From the NCBI GenBank assembly GCA_937922235.1, contig CAKZVC010000047.1, forward strand, positions 1 to 64,000: a stretch of 64,000 nt of DNA, written 5' to 3'. Shown here in pieces: positions 32,532 through 41,796 of the stretch (position 1 is the first letter of the stretch; the number at the start of each line of letters is the position of its first letter). The notes under the pieces are model-generated. The model was not told the DNA's origin, searched no databases, and saw nothing but the letters and a program-made list of their open reading frames with translations. Source of the DNA: an uncultured Acidimicrobiales bacterium (GTDB taxonomy: Bacteria > Actinomycetota > Acidimicrobiia > Acidimicrobiales > SHLQ01). A program made the position numbers and the translations under genes.

Positions 32532-33488
32532 CTATTCGGCTGCGCCTTGGAGGTCTTTGGTGAGCTGTCCGGTTTCTGCCTGGAGAAGACAGACGATTTC
32601 TTGATCGCCCTGCCTCCAGCTGGACTGGCTCGGACGCAAGGTCGTCACGAAGTAGATCGACGACTCATACGACGATCCAACGAAGCCTTCGAACGCATCG
32701 ATGCAGAACGTCTCGGCATCCTGCTCGACGACACCGGCGCCTGGGAAGTCGAGACCCTCGTCGTACTGGAACGCTGAGTACACCTGGAAGTCGTGCGGTT
32801 CGTCGCATGGTCGTTCTTCGAACTCACTGCCTTGTCGGTCGACGCACTTGCCTATCGCGAAGTCGAAGCCGGTCAGTGCGACCTCAAACTCATCCTCACC
32901 GTCAGCGGTATCGTCGGCGGGCGCTTCGAAACCGTCGCAATTGTTCTCGCGGTAGAGCTCGATAATGCCTTCGGCTAAACGGACGTTCAACGCGTTGAAG
33001 ATGTCCTCGACTTCAGCGTCGGAAATATCAAAGCCGTTCGACTCGAAGGTGTCGTAGAACTCGAGCAATGCACCGGCGTAGGACTCGTGTGCCTTCTCGA
33101 GCGTGTCGGAGGGAACAACGATCGCTTCGATGTTGGCCTGTTGTTCATCAATCACGGCCTGAAGGTCTGCGTCATCGGGAAAGTCAGACTCGAAGAACGC
33201 ATCGATGTCGTCGAGGGCCATGCAGTACTCAACGACCGCGATGTCATCGGTCGATTCGGCCACCGTGGTTGTTGTCGACTCAGTCGTCGCCGGAGCCTCA
33301 GTTGTGGTCTCGGCCGTTGTAGTTGGAGCAGCAGTTGTCGAAGTCGTTGACGTTGTCTCTTCCGGTGCCGACGTTGACTCAACTACCGTTGTCGAAGCTG
33401 GCGTCGCGTCGTCGCTCGTTGATCCGCCGCATGCCGATGCAATCAGCACCACGAACGCGGCTAGTAGACCTCGTGAAAGTACCGCCAT
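32532..33488 (-). CDS. Lipoprotein with C-terminal septum-formation-like domain
   Basis: 318 residues. Signal peptide and lipobox IASACGG, then 60 residues of Thr/Ser/Glu linker (many TTT runs) typical of surface spacers. A central helical domain (about 85-185) follows. The last 110 residues match the actinobacterial septum-formation domain: FAIGKCVDRQGSEFEERPCD, EPHDFQVYSAFQYD, the pair FCIDAFEGFVGSSY, and the ending RPSQSSWRQGDQEIVCLLQ. The lipid anchor and linker place the domain outside the membrane, probably at the cell wall. The precise role is unknown. Confidence 0.82.
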   Translation of the reverse strand: MAVLSRGLLAAFVVLIASACGGSTSDDATPASTTVVESTSAPEETTSTTSTTAAPTTTAETTTEAPATTESTTTTVAESTDDIAVVEYCMALDDIDAFFESDFPDDADLQAVIDEQQANIEAIVVPSDTLEKAHESYAGALLEFYDTFESNGFDISDAEVEDIFNALNVRLAEGIIELYRENNCDGFEAPADDTADGEDEFEVALTGFDFAIGKCVDRQGSEFEERPCDEPHDFQVYSAFQYDEGLDFPGAGVVEQDAETFCIDAFEGFVGSSYESSIYFVTTLRPSQSSWRQGDQEIVCLLQAETGQLTKDLQGAAE

Positions 33489-33503
33489 GTCGGGCTTCGC
33501 AAT

Positions 33504-33746
33504 CTATGGAGTGGCGAGGAAGCTGTCGCCGAACTCGGCTTCAACTTCTGGGGAAACGTCGGTGAGTTCTTCTTCAAGCTCTTCGTGAAGCTCGTCGACT
33601 CCACCAAGTCCTCGTTCGGTTGCCAGCGCGCGTTCAGCGGCATCGTTCAGCCATTCAGACAGTGTGACACCGTTTGATTTAGCGGCTTCGAGAGCACCTT
33701 CAGCTGTCTCAGCGTCGAGCTTTACGGACAGTTCTGTAGTTGTCAT
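33504..33746 (-). CDS. Ribbon-helix-helix (CopG-like) protein
   Basis: 80 residues from ATG 33746. N-terminal RHH pattern TTELSVKLDAETAEGALEAA then SNGVTLSEWLNDAAERALA, followed by a very acidic tail (LHEELEEELTDVSPEVEAEF). It could be a DNA-binding antitoxin, but no toxin gene is adjacent. It is separated by 15 bases from the lipoprotein gene on the same strand, so it may act on it. Confidence 0.65.
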   Translation of the reverse strand: MTTTELSVKLDAETAEGALEAAKSNGVTLSEWLNDAAERALATERGLGGVDELHEELEEELTDVSPEVEAEFGDSFLATP

Positions 33747-33821
33747 ATGTCCAACCCTACCGAGTCGATCGGCCTCGTTTGGCCAGGGTCGACCATCCAT
33801 GGCACCTGTCACGTGGTGGAA

Positions 33822-34829
33822 CTACCTGCGATTGACCTCGCCTTGTTGGGGTCGACGGAGCAGTCCTCGATAGACATCTTGGGCGCTGCGGCCCTCTTCT
33901 ACGACGGCACAGATCTCGTTGCTGATCGGCAATTCGACGCCATGTTCTCGCCCGAGGCGGGCCACGACTGGCGCGCTCTTGATGCCCTCGGCGACCTGGT
34001 TCATCTCTTCGATGACGTCGTCAAGAGCTCGCCCCTTGCCGAGTTGTTCGCCGACCGATCGGTTTCGACTTTGCGGGCTTATGCAGGTCGCAACGAGGTC
34101 ACCCATGCCGGCAAGACCAGCGAAGGTTTCGGGTCGGCCACCCATCGCAACTCCGAGTCGGGTGAGCTCGGCCAATCCTCGAGTGATGACCGCGGCACGG
34201 GTGTTGTCGCCTGCACCAAGGCCGTCGGCCATGCCCGCAGCGACTGCAATGACGTTCTTCAGCGCGCCGCCGAGCTCGCATCCGGCAACATCGGGGTTGG
34301 TGTAGACGCGGAACAAGTCGGTTGCGAACAAGGGCTGCAAGTCGCGAGCGATCTGCGGGTCGTCGAACGCGATCACCGATGCCGCCGCCTGCCCAGCGAG
34401 GATCTCTTTGGCCAGGTTCGGCCCCGTCAAGACGCCAACCGGGTTGTCGGGAAAGCGATCCGCGATGAGCTCGGTCATCCGGCGGCCGGTCTCCCGGTCG
34501 AGACCCTTCGCGAGAGAGATGACTGGAGTGCCGGGCTGAACCAGATCTCCGAGCGCTTCGAGCGTCGAGTCGAACCCGGCGGACGCCACACCCATGACAA
34601 CGACGTCGGAGTTCGAGCAGGCATGTTCGATGTCGGCGGTGGCGGCGAGCTCTGGGTGTAGTCCAAACCCAGAGAGATAGCGCGGGTTCTCTTGCGCGGA
34701 GTTGATGCCCTCGACAACCTCATCACGCCGGGCATAGATCGTGGTGTCAGCGTTGTGCGAACACAGGTGCGCCACCGTCGTGCCCCAGCTACCTGCTCCG
34801 ACTACAGCGACTTTCAGCGTGTTCCCCAT
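33822..34829 (-). CDS. gpsA: Glycerol-3-phosphate dehydrogenase [NAD(P)+]
   Basis: 335 residues from ATG 34829. Makes sn-glycerol 3-phosphate for phospholipids from dihydroxyacetone phosphate. Nucleotide site VAVVGAGSWGTTVAHLC; conserved stretches VLTGPNLAKEILAGQ, CELGGALKNVIAVAAGMADG (catalytic lysine in KNV) and GDNTRAAVITRGLAELTRLG; substrate end ISNEICAVVEEGR. Full family length. The usual plsC/der neighbours are absent. Confidence 0.96.
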   Translation of the reverse strand: MGNTLKVAVVGAGSWGTTVAHLCSHNADTTIYARRDEVVEGINSAQENPRYLSGFGLHPELAATADIEHACSNSDVVVMGVASAGFDSTLEALGDLVQPGTPVISLAKGLDRETGRRMTELIADRFPDNPVGVLTGPNLAKEILAGQAAASVIAFDDPQIARDLQPLFATDLFRVYTNPDVAGCELGGALKNVIAVAAGMADGLGAGDNTRAAVITRGLAELTRLGVAMGGRPETFAGLAGMGDLVATCISPQSRNRSVGEQLGKGRALDDVIEEMNQVAEGIKSAPVVARLGREHGVELPISNEICAVVEEGRSAQDVYRGLLRRPQQGEVNRR

Positions 34830-34870
34830 GGTCGACAGTACCGCGGAGCGAGGTGTCACCGGTAGGGCTA

Positions 34871-36283
34871 CTAGCTATCGAAGCCGATCCCGAACTTGTC
34901 GAGCAGGTTGAGCCATGGGCCAGGTTCGCCTTCGTTGGCGTCGGCCTTGGCGATTTGTCCTCGGGTGAACTGGATGACCGCATTGCGCAAGGGCTCGGGT
35001 GGGAATGGCATCGGCTTGCGGCGAACCATAGCGAGTTCGGTCCGTTCAGTGCTCTTGCCGTCGACCAGGTCGAGGCCGACACGCGCTCCCCATCGTGACG
35101 CGCCAACACCCAGGCCGGTGTATCCCGCAACCCACGCGAGTCGCCCGTCGTACTTGGTGCCGAATGCGGCGGTGAACTTGGATGTGGTTCCGATGGGGCC
35201 GGCCCACCGGTGCGAGAAGCCCAAGCCCTCGAGCTGCGGGAACGTGTCGAAGAAGTGGCCGGCGATAGTGACGTGTGAGTCGACTCGCTGTTCGTACTCG
35301 GGGCCCATGCCGTTGCCCTTGTAGTAATTGGCGTCGTACCCGCCCCACAAGATTCGGTTGTCTTCGGTGAGCCGGTAGTAGTGAAATTGGTTTGCCCAAT
35401 CGGAGAGACCTCGGCGAGCCCCCCAACCAATCGATGCCATCTGCTCGGTTGTCAGCGGTTCGGTCATGAGCACGTGGTCGTAGATCGGAATCACGTAGTT
35501 GCGAATCTGCTTCTCGGGTTCAGCCCAGGCGTTGGTGGCAACCAGCACTCGGTTTGCCCGAATCGAACCGGCCGACATACGAACCGTGAGCGCTGCCCCC
35601 AGCTCGTCGACCGAGATGACTCGGCTGTTCTCGTGAATGATGACCCCAAGCCGTTCGACGGCATCACGCAATCCCCAGACGAGCTTCGCCGGGTCGATCA
35701 TGGCGCAACTATGTGGTTCGACCACACCTGCCAGATACGTCGGCGAGTCGACTTCGGCCCTGGTTGCTGCAGCATCGAGTAGCTCGAACTCTTCGCCGTG
35801 AGCTCGAAGCGTGTCGGCGTACTCAGCAATGTCGTCGACCTGCCATGGTTCGGTGGCCACGTTCATCGTTCCGGTCGTTTCAACCGCGGCGTCGATGCCG
35901 AGACGTTCGACGTCTGCCAAGAGAGCAGTGAGGTTGTCGTTGCCCATGCGGTTCAGCGCGTCGATGTCGTTGGGCCAATGAGAAAGGCCGTTCAGTAAAC
36001 CGTGCGTGAGAGACGCTTCGCAGAACCCTCCGTTGCGACTCGATGCGCCGTGGCCAATGCGCTCGGCCTCGACCACGTGGACCGATCGGCCGGGCTGCTC
36101 TTCAGCCGCGTGAAGCGCCGCCCACATCCCAGTGAAGCCGCCGCCGATGATGACGAGGTCGCCCTCGTGCGTTCCGATGATCGGATCGCCGACGTCTGGG
36201 GCAAACGATCGGTCGCTCCAGTACACCGCCGGCTTCGCATCGCGAACCAGCGCGTCGAGCTGTCTCGAGTCGAGGCCGCTCAT
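34871..36283 (-). CDS. FAD-dependent amine oxidoreductase (PuuB-like, DAO family)
   Basis: 470 residues from ATG 36283. FAD motif DLVIIGGGFTGMWAALHAAE, the second signature HGASSRNGGFCEASLTHG, and C-terminal FAD contacts VAGYTGLGVGASRWGARVG. It resembles gamma-glutamylputrescine oxidase and related polyamine-acting DAO enzymes, with the characteristic GGFCEAS segment. It overlaps the cupin gene start/stop by four bases and lies just beside potD, so oxidation of an imported polyamine or derivative is the likely job. Exact substrate unproven. Confidence 0.87.
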   Translation of the reverse strand: MSGLDSRQLDALVRDAKPAVYWSDRSFAPDVGDPIIGTHEGDLVIIGGGFTGMWAALHAAEEQPGRSVHVVEAERIGHGASSRNGGFCEASLTHGLLNGLSHWPNDIDALNRMGNDNLTALLADVERLGIDAAVETTGTMNVATEPWQVDDIAEYADTLRAHGEEFELLDAAATRAEVDSPTYLAGVVEPHSCAMIDPAKLVWGLRDAVERLGVIIHENSRVISVDELGAALTVRMSAGSIRANRVLVATNAWAEPEKQIRNYVIPIYDHVLMTEPLTTEQMASIGWGARRGLSDWANQFHYYRLTEDNRILWGGYDANYYKGNGMGPEYEQRVDSHVTIAGHFFDTFPQLEGLGFSHRWAGPIGTTSKFTAAFGTKYDGRLAWVAGYTGLGVGASRWGARVGLDLVDGKSTERTELAMVRRKPMPFPPEPLRNAVIQFTRGQIAKADANEGEPGPWLNLLDKFGIGFDS

Positions 36284-36624
36284 GGAACGATCACGTAGAT
36301 CTTCGCCATGGGCTCGAGCACTTCCCAACGACCCGCCCAACCTTTCGGCAACGCGAACATCGAGCCCATTCCGAGCTCGTGCACCGTGCCATCGGCGTTC
36401 GTGATTCGGAGATGGCCTTTGGTGATGACCATCACTTCGTCGACCGGGTAGTCGGTTTCGTCCCAAGCACCGACGTCGGACGTCCAGATGCCTGACTCGA
36501 CATTGCCCTCGGTGAGCGCAGCGAACGTCCACTCCGGATCACCTGACACAAACTCGCCTGGCCGGTCTGGGTCGGGAGCCAACCGTTCGGCCATGGCGTT
36601 CAGATGATCAAAGGCTGCGTCCAT
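36280..36624 (-). CDS. Cupin-domain protein
   Basis: 114 residues. Single cupin barrel: SGIWTSDVGAWDETDYPVDE, VMVITKGHLRITNADG, MGSMFALPKGWAGRWEVLEP. It matches the DUF861-type small cupins often coupled to amine or ureide catabolic enzymes. The four-base overlap with the FAD oxidase gene indicates coupled translation. The metal-site histidines are mostly replaced (Asp/Glu instead), so it may bind ligand rather than catalyse. Confidence 0.82.
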   Translation of the reverse strand: MDAAFDHLNAMAERLAPDPDRPGEFVSGDPEWTFAALTEGNVESGIWTSDVGAWDETDYPVDEVMVITKGHLRITNADGTVHELGMGSMFALPKGWAGRWEVLEPMAKIYVIVP

Positions 36625-36678
36625 ACACGTCAGTTTGCCACCTTGCGCCGGTCCAACGAGGCCTGTCCCAAAACGGCG

Positions 36679-36708
36679 GGTGCCGGTCGACCGAAGCCGA
36701 CCGGCACC
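36679..36708 (-). terminator. Terminator after potD
   Basis: GGTGCCGGTCG (36679-36689) pairs perfectly with CGACCGGCACC (36698-36708), loop of 8 bases. On the minus strand it is followed by CGCCGTTTTGGG. It ends the potABCD transcript before the cupin gene. Confidence 0.85.
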
Positions 36709-36741
36709 TACACAACAATCAGTTCTCGTGGAATTGTTCGC

Positions 36742-37917
36742 TTAGCCTTTGGCCTCGATGAAGGCGTCAGAGAAGTTGATCTCGAAGTCTCCGGTGTCCT
36801 TGATGAACTCGAGCTTCGAGGTATCCGTTGGGTAGACGATTGGATCCTCGAGTACCTCAGCATCGATGAACTCTTCAGACGCAGCGTTCGGGCTGGCGTA
36901 GAAGTTCCAGTTCGTCAGCTGAGCTCCACGCTCGGCGTCGAGCAGGAAGTTGATGAAGGTGTGTGCGGTGCACGGATGCGGTGCGTCCTTCGGGATGGCC
37001 ATGTTGTCCACCCAGCGGGTGCCACCTTCGTCTGGAACGAAGTAGGTGTAGTTGCCCTCGGCGCCATCGAACTGGACAATGAAGTTTCCGCTGTAGCCGT
37101 GTGCGACCGTCGAGTCACCGGTCACGAGAAGCTCGTCGTACTGATCGGAGTCATACGCAGCTACACGATCGGCCGCATCTTGAATGAGCTTCTTCGCTTC
37201 ATCGAGCTGAGCTGAATCGGTCGTGTTGAGCGAGTAGCCGAGGTACTTGAGCGCAGCGCCCATGGTCTCGCGCGGATCGTTCAGCAACGTGGCGTACGCG
37301 CCTTCGAGGTTGTACTGCTCGGCAATTGCTGGGTCGAACAGCAAGCCCCAGGTCTTCGGTACATCTTCGCCGGTGATATCCAGATCGACGCCGAGGCCGG
37401 TGGTTCCCCACTGGTACGGAGCGGTGTAGGTCGCGTCCGGGTCGAACGGAAGGCCCGAGGCGAACTCGGGAAGCAAGTTTCCGATGTTCGGGATCGCGTC
37501 CTTGTTCAACGGCTGAAGATCGCCACTGTCGATCATGATCGAGACCATGTAGTCGGATGGCACGATGAAGTCGAAACCTGAGCCGCCAGCTGAGATGATC
37601 GGCTGCATTGCCTCGTTCGAGTCGTAGTTGTCTTCGGTGACCTCAACGCCGAACTCCGCAGCGAATGCGTCCTTCAACTCAGGGTCCATGTACTCGGTCC
37701 AGTTGTAGATGGCGAGCGGACCGTCAACCTCTCCTGGCGCGCACTCGGCGGCTTCGGTCATGGCGTCGCCCCCGCTGTCGCCATCACCACTGTCAGACTC
37801 CGAAGCACTATCACCACCATCGGCGGTGTCTGTGCTTGTTGATCCCCCACATGCTGCGGCGAACAACGCCAATGCAGCGAGAAGCGCCAGTAGACGGCGC
37901 ATGTTGTTTGTTTTCAC
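36742..37917 (-). CDS. potD: Spermidine/putrescine ABC transporter substrate-binding lipoprotein
   Basis: 391 residues from GTG 37917, which has GGAGG 7 bases upstream; the ATG at 37902 is an alternative. Lipobox FAAACGGS, a Ser/Asp/Gly linker, then the PotD fold: LAIYNWTEYMDPELKDAFAA, DFIVPSDYMVSIMIDSGDLQ, APYQWGTTGLGVD and VDNMAIPKDAPHPCTAHTFI. The tryptophan and acidic residues that cradle polyamines in PotD/PotF are present (NWTEY, SDYM, DNMAI). It binds polyamine outside the cell and delivers it to PotBC. Confidence 0.93.
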   Translation of the reverse strand: MKTNNMRRLLALLAALALFAAACGGSTSTDTADGGDSASESDSGDGDSGGDAMTEAAECAPGEVDGPLAIYNWTEYMDPELKDAFAAEFGVEVTEDNYDSNEAMQPIISAGGSGFDFIVPSDYMVSIMIDSGDLQPLNKDAIPNIGNLLPEFASGLPFDPDATYTAPYQWGTTGLGVDLDITGEDVPKTWGLLFDPAIAEQYNLEGAYATLLNDPRETMGAALKYLGYSLNTTDSAQLDEAKKLIQDAADRVAAYDSDQYDELLVTGDSTVAHGYSGNFIVQFDGAEGNYTYFVPDEGGTRWVDNMAIPKDAPHPCTAHTFINFLLDAERGAQLTNWNFYASPNAASEEFIDAEVLEDPIVYPTDTSKLEFIKDTGDFEINFSDAFIEAKG

Positions 37918-37952
37918 TGTTTCCCCTCCAAGGTGAACACTATTTCCAGCGA

Positions 37953-38792
37953 TTAGGTCGCCTGCCCGCCTCGAGCCCGTTGGGCTAGTGACGACAACAG
38001 TACGAGAAGAATGGATGCCGCAAGCATCACGACCGAAACGGCGTTGATCAGCGGCGACACGCCACGGCGGATAAGACCGAAGACGTACACCGGCAGCGTG
38101 GTTGAACCCGGGCCGGCGACGAACTGGGTGATGACGACGTCGTCGAGCGACAACGTGAGCGCCAAGAGCGCTCCACCGATGACACCGGGGGCGATCAGTG
38201 GGAAGGTCACGTGGCGGAACGTCTGCCACTTCGATGCGTACAGATCTTGTGCAGCTTCTTCGAGCTTTTCGTTCATGCCGGCGAGCCGGGCGCGTACGAC
38301 GATCGATACGAAGCTGATGCTGAACGCAATGTGGCTGAGCGCGACGGTCGCGATGCCTTTGGAGATCTGAATACCCAAGATCGAATCGAGCAAGCTGATG
38401 CCCTGAGTGAAGAACAGCAGCATCATTACCGCCATCGTCACGTCGGGGATGATCACCGGCAGGTAGAGCAGCGCATCGAAGATCTTCTGCCCACGGAAGC
38501 GGAACCGTTCGAGCGCCAGCGCAGACATCGTGCCGAGCACCACCGATATCAACGTAGAGATGATGGCCACTCGGATCGACACGCCGAGCGCGCCTTGGAC
38601 TTCGTCGTTCTCACCGAACGCTCGATACCAGTCGAGGGTGAAACCGCCCCAGCGACCGACTAACTCGTCGTCGCTGAACGAATAGAGCACGAGCAAGGCA
38701 ATCGGCGCGTAGAAGAAGAGGTACACGAGCACGGCATTGGCGCTCAGCGCCCACTTCGATGCACCACGGAGTTCTTTTTGGGTACTACTCAT
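37953..38792 (-). CDS. potC: Spermidine/putrescine ABC transporter permease PotC
   Basis: 279 residues, six spans. BPD permease signature EEAAQDLYASKWQTFRHVTF then PLIAPGVIGGALLALTLSLD, which is the EAA loop contacting PotA. The N-terminus ANAVLVYLFFYAPIALLVLY is typical of PotC. It overlaps potB by one base. Confidence 0.95.
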   Translation of the reverse strand: MSSTQKELRGASKWALSANAVLVYLFFYAPIALLVLYSFSDDELVGRWGGFTLDWYRAFGENDEVQGALGVSIRVAIISTLISVVLGTMSALALERFRFRGQKIFDALLYLPVIIPDVTMAVMMLLFFTQGISLLDSILGIQISKGIATVALSHIAFSISFVSIVVRARLAGMNEKLEEAAQDLYASKWQTFRHVTFPLIAPGVIGGALLALTLSLDDVVITQFVAGPGSTTLPVYVFGLIRRGVSPLINAVSVVMLAASILLVLLSSLAQRARGGQAT

Positions 38793-39688
38793 TAGAGCGT
38801 GCGACCTCCCTTGCGGAAGTAGATGAGCGTGGCCATCAGCATCACGAACATCAGCACGGTCGATACCGCCGCACCTACCGGCCAGTTACGGGCGGTCAGG
38901 AACTGGGTGACGATGTAGCTGCCGAGCATCGTTTTCTTGCCGCCGCCCAAGATCTGCGGTGTCACATAGGCACCGAGGCTTGGAATGAACACCAGGATCG
39001 ACCCGGCGATCACCCCTGGCATGCTCAGCGGAAAGGTGACCTTCTTGAACGTCTGAAAGCCGGTTGCCCCAAGGTCACGACTGGCCTCGATCAGGCTCCA
39101 GTCCATCCGCTCGATCGCGGCGTACATCGGCAAGATCATGAACGGTAAGAAGCCGTACACCAACCCCAACACGATGGCGGTTGGTGTGAACAGCACCGTC
39201 GTTTCGCCGAGACCGATCGTCTCGGTCAGCTGCGATACGGGTCCGTCGTTGCCGAGGAGCACACGCCAGGCGTAGTTACGCACGAGGAAGTTCGACCAGA
39301 ACGGGATCATGACGAAGACCAACATGATGTTGCGGGTCGTCTCTTTGCGAGTGGCGAGAAAGTACGAGAACGGATACGCCAACAACAAGCAGATGACGGT
39401 GGTGATCACGGCCAACGTGATCGAGCGCAACAGGATGTCGGTGACGATCGGTTCGCCCAACTTGCGGTAGCTGTCGAGGTTCCACTCTTCGAGCGCGGTT
39501 CCGCCCGATCGGGTTCGTGTCGCGAACGAGTACACCACGACGATGAAGAGTGGGATAGCGAAGAACAGCGACAGGTAGACGTAGGCCGGCAGGGCGAGCA
39601 AGAACCCGCGACGTCGCTTCTGTTTCTCGTTCGCCGCCTCGAACTCGGGCGTAGCGAGAGCCGACGGTGCCGGACTGGTCGTGGTCAC
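38792..39688 (-). CDS. potB: Spermidine/putrescine ABC transporter permease PotB
   Basis: 298 residues. A 25-residue cytoplasmic tail, then six spans starting FLLALPAYVYLSLFFAIPLF. EAA loop: LIEASRDLGATGFQTFKKVT then FPLSMPGVIAGSIL. FWSNFLVRNYAWRVLLGNDG is the usual PotB/PotH stretch. It overlaps potA by four bases and potC by one. Confidence 0.95.
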   Translation of the reverse strand: MTTTSPAPSALATPEFEAANEKQKRRRGFLLALPAYVYLSLFFAIPLFIVVVYSFATRTRSGGTALEEWNLDSYRKLGEPIVTDILLRSITLAVITTVICLLLAYPFSYFLATRKETTRNIMLVFVMIPFWSNFLVRNYAWRVLLGNDGPVSQLTETIGLGETTVLFTPTAIVLGLVYGFLPFMILPMYAAIERMDWSLIEASRDLGATGFQTFKKVTFPLSMPGVIAGSILVFIPSLGAYVTPQILGGGKKTMLGSYIVTQFLTARNWPVGAAVSTVLMFVMLMATLIYFRKGGRTL

Positions 39689-40794
39689 GAGCCATATCCT
39701 TCATCGGGCACGACCCAGTCACTGCGGCGATCCCACCAGATGCCGACCTGCGAGCCCGGCTCGTAGACCACCGACGTGGGTGTTGCGTTTGTGCGCACTT
39801 CAAGCGGCATCCAGTCCACGGCCACGGTGTACACGTGTGAGTGACCGAGGTAGGTCACGTTGGTGACTTCGCCTCGCAGGCTTGTTTGTTCGAACTCATC
39901 GGGGATGTCGTCGGGGCCGCCGATGCTGATCGACTCGGGGCGCAAGCTCATCGACACCTTGGTGCCGGCAGGGTAGGGGTTCGGCGCCATGATCTTGGTG
40001 CCGTTGCCGAGGGCGATGACGTCATCGTCGACAACGGTTGCGTCGACCAAGTTCGTCTGACCAATGAAGTCGGCAACAAAGCGATTGACCGGCCGGTCAT
40101 AGAGCTCTTCGGCCGTGCCAACCTGCAGCAGCTCGCCGTCGTGCATGACTGCGATCCGGTCGCTCATGGTGAGCGCTTCTTCCTGGTCGTGGGTGACGAA
40201 CACGAAGCTGACGCCCAACTCGCGTTGGAGTGATTTGAGCTCGGTCTGCATCTCTTGGCGCAGCTTCAGGTCGAGCGCACCGAGCGGCTCGTCGAGGAGG
40301 AGCACCTTCGGCTTGTTCACGAGCGCCCGGGCCAAAGCGACACGCTGTTGCTGACCACCCGAGAGTTGGCTCGGCTTGCGCTTTTCCATCCCGCCCAGCT
40401 GCACCAAGCTGATCATCTCGCTCGCAGCAGAGGCGGCATCCTTCTTCGATGCGCCCTGCATCTTCAATCCGAAGGCCACGTTGTCAAGCACGCTCATGTG
40501 TGGGAACAAGGCGTAGTTCTGGAACACGGTGTTGACCGGCCGTTTGTTTGGCGGGAGCGTGCCAACCTCGTCTCCGAAAATCTTGAGGCTTCCCTCGGTC
40601 GGGAATTCGAGGCCTGCAATCATTCGCAGGGTTGTGGTCTTGCCACAGCCGGACGGGCCGAGCATCGCAAAGAACTCGCCGTCGGCGATCTCGAGGTCGA
40701 TGTTGTCGACTGCGACGACATCGCCGAAGCGTTTCGTAACCCCTTGGATAGCGACGGCTGCGTCTGCGGCAGTCCCCACTGTGTCTTCCCCCAT
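39685..40794 (-). CDS. potA: Spermidine/putrescine ABC transporter ATP-binding protein
   Basis: 369 residues from ATG 40794 (GTG 40803 possible). Walker A MLGPSGCGKTTTLRMIAG, signature QLSGGQQQRVALARALVN, Walker B VLLLDEPLGALD, switch FVFVTHDQEEAL, then a C-terminal TOBE/OB domain (about 270-369) containing MSLRPESISIGG. It powers polyamine import through PotBC. First gene of potABCD; speB lies 18 bases upstream on the same strand, so the transcript may start further back. Confidence 0.96.
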   Translation of the reverse strand: MGEDTVGTAADAAVAIQGVTKRFGDVVAVDNIDLEIADGEFFAMLGPSGCGKTTTLRMIAGLEFPTEGSLKIFGDEVGTLPPNKRPVNTVFQNYALFPHMSVLDNVAFGLKMQGASKKDAASAASEMISLVQLGGMEKRKPSQLSGGQQQRVALARALVNKPKVLLLDEPLGALDLKLRQEMQTELKSLQRELGVSFVFVTHDQEEALTMSDRIAVMHDGELLQVGTAEELYDRPVNRFVADFIGQTNLVDATVVDDDVIALGNGTKIMAPNPYPAGTKVSMSLRPESISIGGPDDIPDEFEQTSLRGEVTNVTYLGHSHVYTVAVDWMPLEVRTNATPTSVVYEPGSQVGIWWDRRSDWVVPDEGYGS

Positions 40795-40812
40795 GTCCCC
40801 CACTAGCTACAT

Positions 40813-41796
40813 CTACTCTCTGCCGTACGGTTGTTTGACTGCGCCGGCCTTCTGGGCCTGAACACAGATGAAATCATGCACGATGGTGGCCGCGGCAAGC
40901 GCAGTGACCTCCGAAACGTCATACTGCGGTGACACTTCCACAACGTCCATGCCGACGATGTTGAACTCGGCCATGCCTCTGATGGCCTCGAGCGCTTGTG
41001 CTGTGGTGAGCCCACCGCTGACCGGCGTGCCGGTCCCTGGCGCAAACGACGGGTCGAGGCAGTCGATGTCGAACGTCAGATATGCCTGGTTCTGGCCGAC
41101 CACTTCACGAACAACTTCGAGCACCGCCGGGATGCCCTCGCGATGTACCCACGGCGCTCCAAGGATGGTGAAGCCATGGGTTTCGGAGTTGTGTGTGCGA
41201 ATTCCGATTTGCACCGAGGTCTCGGGGTCGATGATGCCCTCTCGAAGCGCACGCAAGAACATCGACCCGTGGTCCATGCGGTTGGGCTCGTCGTCCCACG
41301 TGTCGGAGTGCGCATCAAAGTGGATGAGCGAGAGCTTGCCGAACTTCTTGTAGTGCGCCTTCAAGATCGGGTAGGTGACAAAGTGGTCACCGCCAAGAGA
41401 CAGCATCATCGTGTCGCTGGCCACGATCTCGTCGGCGTGGGCTTCGATGCGGGCCGGCATTTCATCGGGGCGACCAAAGTCGAGGAAGCAGTCGCCGTAG
41501 TCAGCCACCCGCAGCGTGTCGAACGGATCGAAGCCGAACGGATAGGCATCGAGTTCGGCCAGGCCGGTCGATGCGGCACGGATCGCACGAGGACCGAAAC
41601 GAGCGCCAGGCCGATTGCTCGTCGCCATGTCGAAGCAGATGCCGGTGACAACGATGTCGGCATCGTCGAGGTCGCGGGTGTAGTTACGACGCAAGAACGA
41701 CGTTGCGCCTCCCCACGTCATCTCGCGGTCGCGGCCTTCGAGCTTGCTGGCGCGGAACGCTTGGTCGCCGTCGATGCCTTCGCTGATGTTGCCCAC
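40813..41796 (-). CDS. speB: Agmatinase (ureohydrolase family)
   Basis: 327 residues. Hydrolyses agmatine to putrescine and urea, if the agmatinase reading is right. Binuclear manganese site: SLGGDHFVTYP, IHFDAHSDTWD, AYLTFDIDCLDPSFAPGTG. The early family stretch GICFDMATSNRPGARFGPRA is present. Other ureohydrolases (guanidinobutyrase, guanidine hydrolase) share these motifs, so the substrate is inferred from the polyamine neighbours. It is immediately downstream of the Lrp-type regulator gene, whose stop touches this ATG, and upstream of potA. Confidence 0.9.
   Translation of the reverse strand: MGNISEGIDGDQAFRASKLEGRDREMTWGGATSFLRRNYTRDLDDADIVVTGICFDMATSNRPGARFGPRAIRAASTGLAELDAYPFGFDPFDTLRVADYGDCFLDFGRPDEMPARIEAHADEIVASDTMMLSLGGDHFVTYPILKAHYKKFGKLSLIHFDAHSDTWDDEPNRMDHGSMFLRALREGIIDPETSVQIGIRTHNSETHGFTILGAPWVHREGIPAVLEVVREVVGQNQAYLTFDIDCLDPSFAPGTGTPVSGGLTTAQALEAIRGMAEFNIVGMDVVEVSPQYDVSEVTALAAATIVHDFICVQAQKAGAVKQPYGRE

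Noticed and set aside
33504..33746. Toxin-antitoxin pair
   Set aside because: The CopG-like protein could be an antitoxin, but no toxin-like gene lies on either side.
36284..36532. N-terminal extension of the FAD oxidase through the cupin gene
   Set aside because: Arg-rich shadow; the cupin frame carries the real motifs and the ATG at 36283 gives the normal FAD-motif position.
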